Assembly (NCBI GenBank): GCA_028285625.1
Contig: JANQOX010000006.1
Span: 1 to 64,000 of the forward strand
Source of the DNA: Myxococcota bacterium
Lineage (GTDB): Bacteria > Myxococcota_A > UBA9160 > UBA6930
Direction: 5' to 3'
DNA: 64,000 nucleotides
Shown: positions 58,642 through 64,000 of the stretch, in pieces
How positions within the stretch are numbered: the first letter of the stretch is position 1
Layout of the letters: each line of letters begins with the position of its first letter
Position numbers and translations under genes: made by a program
The notes under the pieces: generated by a model
Told to the model about the DNA's origin: nothing
The model's input: only the letters and a program-made list of their open reading frames with translations
Databases searched by the model: none

Positions 58642-60788
58642 GTGCGGCGGGGCTGGTGAGCCCCTACTGGCACCGCGTGGCCGAGCTCCGGCCCTCCCTG
58701 CGACCCCACGTCCGCGTGCACCGCCACCGGTACCGCCGGCGCACCAACTTCGTGCTCCAGAACAAGGCCAACGGCCGCTTCCTGCGGCTCTCGCCGCCCG
58801 CCCGCATGCTGCTCGGGTGGATGGACGGCCTGCGCGACGTGGACGAGCTGTGGCGGGCGGCCTGCGAGCGCCTGGGCGCCGACGCCCCGACCCAGGAAGA
58901 GGTGATCCGCCTCCTGGGCCAGCTGCACCACGCGGACGCCATCACCACGGATTCGCTGCCGGACCTCCCGGATCTCGAGCGGCGCAGCAGCACCCTGCGG
59001 CGCACGCAACGCCTGCAGCGCTACAAGAGTCCGCTGGCGATCCGCGTCCCGCTGGTCGATCCCGATCGGCTGCTCGAGCGGCTGGTGCCGCTCGGTCGGC
59101 TGCTCTTCTCTCCGATCGGCGCCCTGGCGTGGCTCGCACTCGTCGGCACGGCCCTGGCCACCGCGGCCCTTCACTTCGCGCCGCTCACCGAGAATCTCGC
59201 CGATCGGCTGCTGGCCACGCAGAACCTGGTCCTGCTGTGGCTCACCTTCCCGGTGTTGAAGGCGGCCCACGAGCTGGGGCACGGGCTCGCCGCCAAGGTG
59301 TGGGGGGCCGAGGTGCACGAGATGGGCATCATGCTGCTGGTGTTCACGCCGGTGCCCTACGTCGACGCGACCGAGACGATCGCCTTCGAGAGTCGCTGGC
59401 GGCGCGTGGGCGTCGCCCTGGCGGGCATGGGGGTCGAGCTGGCCATTGCGGCGATCGCGGTGTTCGCCTGGGTCTCCATGGCTCCGGGCACCGGTCGCGC
59501 CATCGTCTACAACGTGATCCTGATCGCGAGCGTCTCGACGATCCTCTTCAACATCAACCCGCTCCTGCGCTTCGACGGCTACTACGCGCTGGCCGACGCC
59601 ATCGAGATCCCCAACCTCGCGACGCGCGCCAACCGATTCCTGCTCTCCCACGTCCAGCGATGGCTCGGCATCCCCGCCGACGCGCGGGCGCAGGTGGCGA
59701 CCGCTCCGGGCGAGGCCGGCTGGTTCTGGTTCTACGCGCCCGCGGCCCTGGCCTACCGGCTGGTGATCGTCACGAGCATCGCCTTCCTCGTGGCGGACCG
59801 GTTCTTCTTCCTGGGCGCCGCGCTGGCGATCTGGGTGGGCGTCAGTGCCGTGGTGCTGCCCCTGGTGAAGGGCACGCGCTTTCTCGGCGGCGCCCGGGTC
59901 CTGGACGGCCGGCGTGGGCGCGCCGTCATTCGAACGCTCGGGGTGGGTGGGGTCCTGGCGGTGCTGTTGCTGGCTCCGCTCCCGCACACGACCACCGTCG
60001 AGGGGGTGGTGACCACGTCCGACGGGGCGGCCCTGCGCGCGGGCGCGGATGGCATCGTCATCGCCGTCGAAGCCGACCCCCACCAGCGGGTCGACCCGGG
60101 ACACCTGGTGCTTTCCCTCGAGAACCCGGACCTGCACGCCGAGGTGGCGACGCTTCGCGCGGAGCTTCGCGAGTACGAGGCGCGGCACGCCGAGCAGCTG
60201 TCCGAGGACGTGGTGCAGTCGCGGCTGCTGGCCGAAGAGCTCGAGAAGGCTCGCGCCGACCTGCGCGAGGCCGAGGAGCGCCTGGCCTCGCTCTCCCTGC
60301 GCAGCCACGTGGCGGGCGTGGTGTTGCTCCCCGAGCGCGACGACCTCCCGGGCCGGTTCCTGGCCCGGGGCGACGCGGTGGGCTGGGTGGTGGACGAGGT
60401 GCTGGTGCGCGCCGTGGTCGATCAGTCGGCCGTCGATCTCGTGCGTCAGCGCACCGAGCGCGTGGAGCTCCTGTTTGCGGACGATCTCGAGACGGCCCAC
60501 ACCGGGCGGCTGGTGCGCGAAGTGCCGCAGGCCACCCGGGAGCTGCCGAGCCCGGTGCTCTCGCTCGAAGGAGGCGGAAGCCTGATCGCCGAGGGCACCG
60601 AAGACGAGGGCGCTCGGAGCTTCGAGAGCCACTTCCAGTTCGAGGTGCAGCCCGAGGTGCCGCCGGAGCGCCTCGTCTCACGCGTGGGGCTGCGGACCCA
60701 CGTGCGTTTCGTACACGAGCCCGCTTCGCTGGCCTGGCGCGCCATGCGTGCGGTGCGCCAGACCTTCCTGCGCAGGCTGCGGATCTGA
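58638..60788 (+). CDS. PqqD-like / M50 zinc metalloprotease / HlyD fusion membrane protein
   Basis: A 716-residue polytopic protein beginning at a GTG overlapping the previous stop. An N-terminal ~100-residue region has the winged-helix look of PqqD-like peptide-binding modules (NFVLQNKANGRFLRLSPPAR ... ELWRAACERLG). The membrane part has the M50 zinc site HELGH (211-215) and the third-ligand motif INPLLRFDGYY (Asp313), with several hydrophobic helices. The C-terminal third is a HlyD-type lipoyl domain with coiled coil (GADGIVIAVEADPHQRVDPGH ... EAEERLASLSLRSHVAGVV). Such fusions are known beside peptide-export genes. Here it could process or hand over the giant protein at the inner membrane. 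Confidence 0.88.
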   Translation: MSAAGLVSPYWHRVAELRPSLRPHVRVHRHRYRRRTNFVLQNKANGRFLRLSPPARMLLGWMDGLRDVDELWRAACERLGADAPTQEEVIRLLGQLHHADAITTDSLPDLPDLERRSSTLRRTQRLQRYKSPLAIRVPLVDPDRLLERLVPLGRLLFSPIGALAWLALVGTALATAALHFAPLTENLADRLLATQNLVLLWLTFPVLKAAHELGHGLAAKVWGAEVHEMGIMLLVFTPVPYVDATETIAFESRWRRVGVALAGMGVELAIAAIAVFAWVSMAPGTGRAIVYNVILIASVSTILFNINPLLRFDGYYALADAIEIPNLATRANRFLLSHVQRWLGIPADARAQVATAPGEAGWFWFYAPAALAYRLVIVTSIAFLVADRFFFLGAALAIWVGVSAVVLPLVKGTRFLGGARVLDGRRGRAVIRTLGVGGVLAVLLLAPLPHTTTVEGVVTTSDGAALRAGADGIVIAVEADPHQRVDPGHLVLSLENPDLHAEVATLRAELREYEARHAEQLSEDVVQSRLLAEELEKARADLREAEERLASLSLRSHVAGVVLLPERDDLPGRFLARGDAVGWVVDEVLVRAVVDQSAVDLVRQRTERVELLFADDLETAHTGRLVREVPQATRELPSPVLSLEGGGSLIAEGTEDEGARSFESHFQFEVQPEVPPERLVSRVGLRTHVRFVHEPASLAWRAMRAVRQTFLRRLRI

Positions 60789-60799
60789 CGGCGGCTTCC

Positions 60800-62530
60800 A
60801 TGGCCCGTGTCCCCCGCTCGCGCGCACGTCCCACCGCGGACCATCCGCTGGGCCCGGCCGAGGATGCGCGCGGCCTCGATCTCACCGTGCGCCGTTGGCT
60901 TGCCCCGCGCCCCCTGGCCCAGCACTCGGATCGCGAGGCGGCCGCGTTCTTCGCGCAGGTCTTCCGGGCTGGGGCGGGTGCCGAGGAGCAGCAGGCCGAG
61001 GTGGTGGTTCGGCTCGCCCGGGCGGCCAGGGCGCTCCTCGCCGGTGCCGGCGAGCCCGACCCCGCCGCCCTGCTTGGGGCGCGGATCCTGCTCGAAGGGA
61101 CGTCCATCGAGCTCGGCGACGCCGAAGCCCGGGTACAGGCGCTCTCGCTGGCGCTGCTCGCCGAGGCACTGGCCGGGCGGCGACCGGTTTGGGTCGCGGC
61201 CAGCGACGAGCTCGCGGAGCGGCGCTACGAAGCGCTCGAACCCGCCCTGGCACGGCTGGGGCTGGCGGCCGGTCTGCTGGTGTCGACCCGACCCGGGCAG
61301 GCAGGGCCTTCCAGGCTCCCCGCGGCGGCCTGCTTCGCAGGGGCACGAGCCTTGGGATTCGAGGCGCTTCGAGACGACGTCGCCCTGCGTGGACGCGGCT
61401 CGCTCGCAAGCCGTCTGTCGCCCCTGCTCGACGCGTGCGAGGGTCAGCTCCGCCTTGCGGGTCTCGGCCTCGCGCTCGTCGAAGACGTCGATCGCGTCGC
61501 CCTCGACCTGGGCAAGACGCCGCTCGTCCTGTCGCGTCCGGCCCCCCCGGAGAGCCCCGACGCACGCATGCTGGCGATCGCCGTCGAGATCGCCAGCGGC
61601 CTGGAGCCGCGGCGAGACTTCGCTGCGAGCGCGAGCGGAACCATCACGTTGACCGAGCCCGGCCGAACGCGGCTCGAAGCCGCGGCCACGCCCCACGGCG
61701 GTGCCTTCGCGGTGAGCGCGCACCGGGAGAGCCTGGTCGTCCAGGCGCTCGAGGCCATCGCGCCCCTCGAACGAGGCCGCGACTACCACGTCGGAGAGTC
61801 GGGGATCGAGGCGGCGGCGGGCGTGAGCCTGCCCGAACGGGCCGTGCCCTGGCTGGAGGCGCGAGAGGGGCTCGCGATCCGCAGCCTACGCGCACCCGCC
61901 GCGCGGAGCTCGCTGCTCCGCATCCTGGTGCGCTTCCGCAACCTGTCGGGAACCTCGGGTCAGCTCTCTCCGGCACGGGCCGAGCTGCGCCGGCTCGGTC
62001 TCGGCCCGCTCGCGCGCATCGGCCGGCAGGGTCGCGCCAGCTCGACCGTGCGCTTCCACGACGACGACACCGCACGCGACGACGCACTCGCCTCGCTCGC
62101 CCGGGACGAAGCCGTCCTCGCCATCTCCCACGACCGGGCCGCGCTCGGCGAGCTGAAGGGAAGGCTCGAGGCGCGGGGCGTTCCCGTGCGCGCGCCCGAC
62201 GACGCGACGCCCTTCGCCGGGCTCGAGATTTCGCTCGCGCTCGGCCCGATGCAGGCACCGACGTGGGCCGTACTCCTCGACCCGGGTTTCGACGACCGGG
62301 ATGCCCTCGCGGCGGGCGCGATCGGGGCGCGCGCCGAGGCCTGGCTCGTGCCCCCGGAGCCTTCGGGTCTGGTCTCTCGGATGACGAGGACGGGCGGCGT
62401 GCCGCGTCGTCTCGCGTTCCGCCTGCTGCGCAGGCGCGCGCTTCGTCGACACCGGCGCATGCGCGAGGATATCCTCCGCGCCGAGGAGCAGCGCGAGCAG
62501 GTCCTCTCCTTCACGGGTCCTGGGGGGTGA
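60800..62530 (+). CDS. Short SecA-like protein with degraded Walker motifs
   Basis: A 576-residue relative of the SecA translocase motor. Alignment by eye with SecA is ungapped over the Walker A region: SecA's TGEGKT falls on DAEARV (107-112). SecA's DEVDSILIDEARTPLIIS corresponds to EDVDRVALDLGKTPLVLS (from 228), and FGFDYLRDN to LGFEALRDD. The PPXD (ITLTEPGRTRLEA, RGRDYHVGESGIEAAAG), the helicase-2 entry FRNLSGTSGQL (cf. KLAGMTGT) and a C-terminal ALRRHRRMREDILRAEEQRE, like SecA's start of the helical scaffold, also match. The lost Lys/Thr of Walker A makes ATP hydrolysis unlikely. SecA is ~850 residues; scaffold, wing and zinc tail are missing. A role in guiding the giant protein is inferred. 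Confidence 0.75.
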   Translation: MARVPRSRARPTADHPLGPAEDARGLDLTVRRWLAPRPLAQHSDREAAAFFAQVFRAGAGAEEQQAEVVVRLARAARALLAGAGEPDPAALLGARILLEGTSIELGDAEARVQALSLALLAEALAGRRPVWVAASDELAERRYEALEPALARLGLAAGLLVSTRPGQAGPSRLPAAACFAGARALGFEALRDDVALRGRGSLASRLSPLLDACEGQLRLAGLGLALVEDVDRVALDLGKTPLVLSRPAPPESPDARMLAIAVEIASGLEPRRDFAASASGTITLTEPGRTRLEAAATPHGGAFAVSAHRESLVVQALEAIAPLERGRDYHVGESGIEAAAGVSLPERAVPWLEAREGLAIRSLRAPAARSSLLRILVRFRNLSGTSGQLSPARAELRRLGLGPLARIGRQGRASSTVRFHDDDTARDDALASLARDEAVLAISHDRAALGELKGRLEARGVPVRAPDDATPFAGLEISLALGPMQAPTWAVLLDPGFDDRDALAAGAIGARAEAWLVPPEPSGLVSRMTRTGGVPRRLAFRLLRRRALRRHRRMREDILRAEEQREQVLSFTGPGG

Positions 62531-62532
62531 AC

Positions 62533-63315
62533 ATGCGAGTGGTGCTTCTCCGAACGGTGACGGCCGTCTGCGCCGCGTTCGCGATGACGTTCGCTTCTGC
62601 CACGGCGCGCGCCGAGAGCTTCGAGTGCCTGATCGAACCCCACAAGACGGTCCGCCTGAGCAGCGCGGTGCCCGGCCTGCTCGAGTCGATGCGCGTGGGC
62701 CGCGGTCAGGACGTCAAGAAGGGCCAGATCGTTGCGAAGCTCGTGTCGGGACAGGAGCGCGCCGCCTACCAGCTGGCCCAGGCGCGCGCCGAGTTCTCGC
62801 GCCGCAAGGTCGAGCGCAACGAGGAGCTCTACCGCAAGAAGCTGATCAGCATCCACGAGAAGGACGAGATCGAGACCGAGAGCCTGCTCCACTCGTTCGA
62901 AGAACGGGAGGCGCTCGAGCGCCTGAAGCTGCGGACCCTGCGCAGCCCCATCGACGGCATCGTCGTCGAGCGCCACTTCGTCGAGGGAGAGTACGTGCAC
63001 GAGAAGCCGGTCGTGGACATCGTCGAGATCGATCCGCTGCTCGTCGAGGCCATCGTCCCGGTCGAGTGGTTCGGTCGCATCGAGGAGGGGAGCATCGGCC
63101 GGGTCACCCCGCGCACGGCCGTCACCGAGCCGCGAGAGGCCTCGGTCGAGTTGGTGGATCGCGTCGTCGACCCCGCCAGCGGCACGATCCGCGTGCGTCT
63201 GCGCCTGCCCAACCCCGACCACGCACTCCCGGCGGGCGCGCGCTGTCGCGTCGAGTTCCCTGCGCTCGAGGGGCCGACGGACGCCGCCGCAGCCACGCCC
63301 GCCCCCGCGCCCTAG
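62533..63315 (+). CDS. Periplasmic HlyD/RND-type membrane-fusion adaptor
   Basis: A 260-residue exported protein with a Sec signal (cleavage near ARA|ES, residue 27). It has a lipoyl-like half (SSAVPGLLESMRVGRGQDVKKGQIVAKL), an alpha hairpin (QARAEFSRRKVERNEELYRK) and a return half (LRSPIDGIVVERHFVEGEYV, with a barrel segment after it). It lacks a membrane anchor, unlike the other two adaptors of the locus. The ATG at 62533 has GGGGGG just before it; a GTG at 62527 overlapping the SecA-like stop is also possible. Three HlyD-type proteins in one locus would allow a multi-part periplasmic tunnel from inner membrane to TolC. Confidence 0.88.
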   Translation: MRVVLLRTVTAVCAAFAMTFASATARAESFECLIEPHKTVRLSSAVPGLLESMRVGRGQDVKKGQIVAKLVSGQERAAYQLAQARAEFSRRKVERNEELYRKKLISIHEKDEIETESLLHSFEEREALERLKLRTLRSPIDGIVVERHFVEGEYVHEKPVVDIVEIDPLLVEAIVPVEWFGRIEEGSIGRVTPRTAVTEPREASVELVDRVVDPASGTIRVRLRLPNPDHALPAGARCRVEFPALEGPTDAAAATPAPAP

Positions 63316-63316
63316 C

Positions 63317-64000
63317 GTGTCCTCCCGTCGCCCGGTCGAGAGCGTCGTCGTGGTGGGCGGCGGTACGGCGGGCTGGATGTCGGCGCTCGTGCTCGCGAGC
63401 GCGATGGTGCCCGGTGGCGGCCGGGTGGTGCTGGTAGAGGACCCCGAGATCCCCACCGTCGGCGTGGGCGAGGCCACCGTGCCGCCGTTCGTGGCCTTCC
63501 TGCGAAGCCTCGGCCTGGACGAGGGCGCGTTCATGCGCGAGTGCGGAGCCACCTACAAGCTGGCCATCCGCTTCGACGACTGGCTCGCGCCGGGGCATCG
63601 GTTCTGGCATCCCTTCGGGAGCTGCGGCGGCTCGATCGACGGGCTCCAGGTCTTCCACTTCTGGTTGAAGGGACTGCGCGCGGGCAAGCTCGCTTGCGAC
63701 TACACCGATCACTCCCTGCAGGTGGCGATGTGCGACGGCCTGCGTTCGCCGCGTCCGCTGGAAGCGGCTTCGGACACCACCCGTCGCGGCGACTACGCCT
63801 ACCACCTCGATGCAGCCGCATTCGCGTCGCACCTGCGGGAGCACGCCGTGGCGCGCGGAGCCCGACACGTCCGCGGCCGGGTGCGCGAGGTCGTGCTCGA
63901 CGCGGGGGGCCGGATCGCGCGACTCGAGACGGACGCGGCCGGGGCGCTCGAGGCGGACCTGTACCTCGACTGCACCGGCTTCCGCAGCCTGCTCCTCGGT
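63317..64000 (+). CDS. Flavin-dependent (tryptophan 7-) halogenase-like protein, 3' end outside the window
   Basis: The first 228 residues of a FADH2-dependent halogenase-family protein. The dinucleotide-binding VVVVGGGTAGWMSAL, the GVGEATVPPF block and the catalytic lysine in CGATYKLAIRF (Lys81) are present. DCTGFRSLLLG near the window end is the usual second flavin-contact motif. The family's WxWxIP motif would lie beyond the edge. It starts at GTG 63317, one base after the HlyD gene, so it belongs to the same operon. Classic members chlorinate or brominate tryptophan and other aromatics; what this one acts on is unknown. Confidence 0.85.
   Translation, partial: MSSRRPVESVVVVGGGTAGWMSALVLASAMVPGGGRVVLVEDPEIPTVGVGEATVPPFVAFLRSLGLDEGAFMRECGATYKLAIRFDDWLAPGHRFWHPFGSCGGSIDGLQVFHFWLKGLRAGKLACDYTDHSLQVAMCDGLRSPRPLEAASDTTRRGDYAYHLDAAAFASHLREHAVARGARHVRGRVREVVLDAGGRIARLETDAAGALEADLYLDCTGFRSLLLG

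Overview
This window is strongly GC-rich bacterial DNA, packed with genes and carrying frequent GTG/TTG starts and 4-base start/stop overlaps. A fused gamma-alpha 2-oxoacid:ferredoxin oxidoreductase (korA-korB), an mdh-sucC-sucD operon, pyruvate phosphate dikinase, a Hanks-type kinase, a RodZ-like protein and TolC/HlyD outer-membrane machinery point to a Gram-negative. A deltaproteobacterial/Myxococcota-like lineage is my best guess, but it is inferred from gene content only. I saw no tRNA, rRNA, CRISPR array, prophage or insertion sequence.

Layout. Positions 1-3.6 kb hold a TPR protein (cut by the window edge), a short lid-less DnaK paralog, a small conserved-looking protein and a PAS/degenerate histidine-kinase protein. 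From 3.6 to 13.2 kb come argG, a convergent UbiB/ABC1-family kinase gene, a DUF1329 protein, a YCF48/BNR-repeat lipoprotein, a REC-GAF-GGDEF diguanylate cyclase, aspS and a LysM protein. From 13.2 to 21 kb lie mdh-sucC-sucD, a membrane Ser/Thr kinase and, on the minus strand, korA-korB. From 21 to 29.3 kb lie a hypothetical gene, a PilF-like TPR lipoprotein, a RodZ-like HTH protein, recO, glyS, ppdK with a histone-like basic N-terminal tail, and a small lipoprotein gene. A 400-base non-coding region with repeated palindromic motifs then precedes two tandem ECF sigma factor genes and a 90-residue protein.

The last half (31.6-64 kb) is one accessory locus, all on the plus strand: a TolC-family protein; one enormous gene (33021-56765, 7914 residues) with a LEPR-XLL N-terminus, a DUF4347 domain, dozens of beta-rich repeats, Calx-beta-like modules and C-terminal RTX-type calcium-binding repeats; a GAF-HlyD fusion; a PqqD-like/M50 metalloprotease/HlyD fusion; a short SecA-like protein whose Walker A and B motifs are degraded; a periplasmic HlyD-type adaptor; and a flavin-dependent halogenase-like gene cut by the window end. 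Four of these junctions are overlapping or nearly so, which suggests one operon.

The locus reads as an export and maturation apparatus dedicated to the giant protein. No ABC transporter of the type I secretion kind is visible; the inner-membrane parts are instead an M50-HlyD fusion and a SecA-like pseudo-ATPase. This is the strongest candidate here for an under-described system. The only cysteine I could find in the 7914-residue protein is the one in the DUF4347 His...Cys arrangement, which suggests a caspase-like self-processing domain. The two ECF sigma factors just upstream are plausible regulators of the locus.
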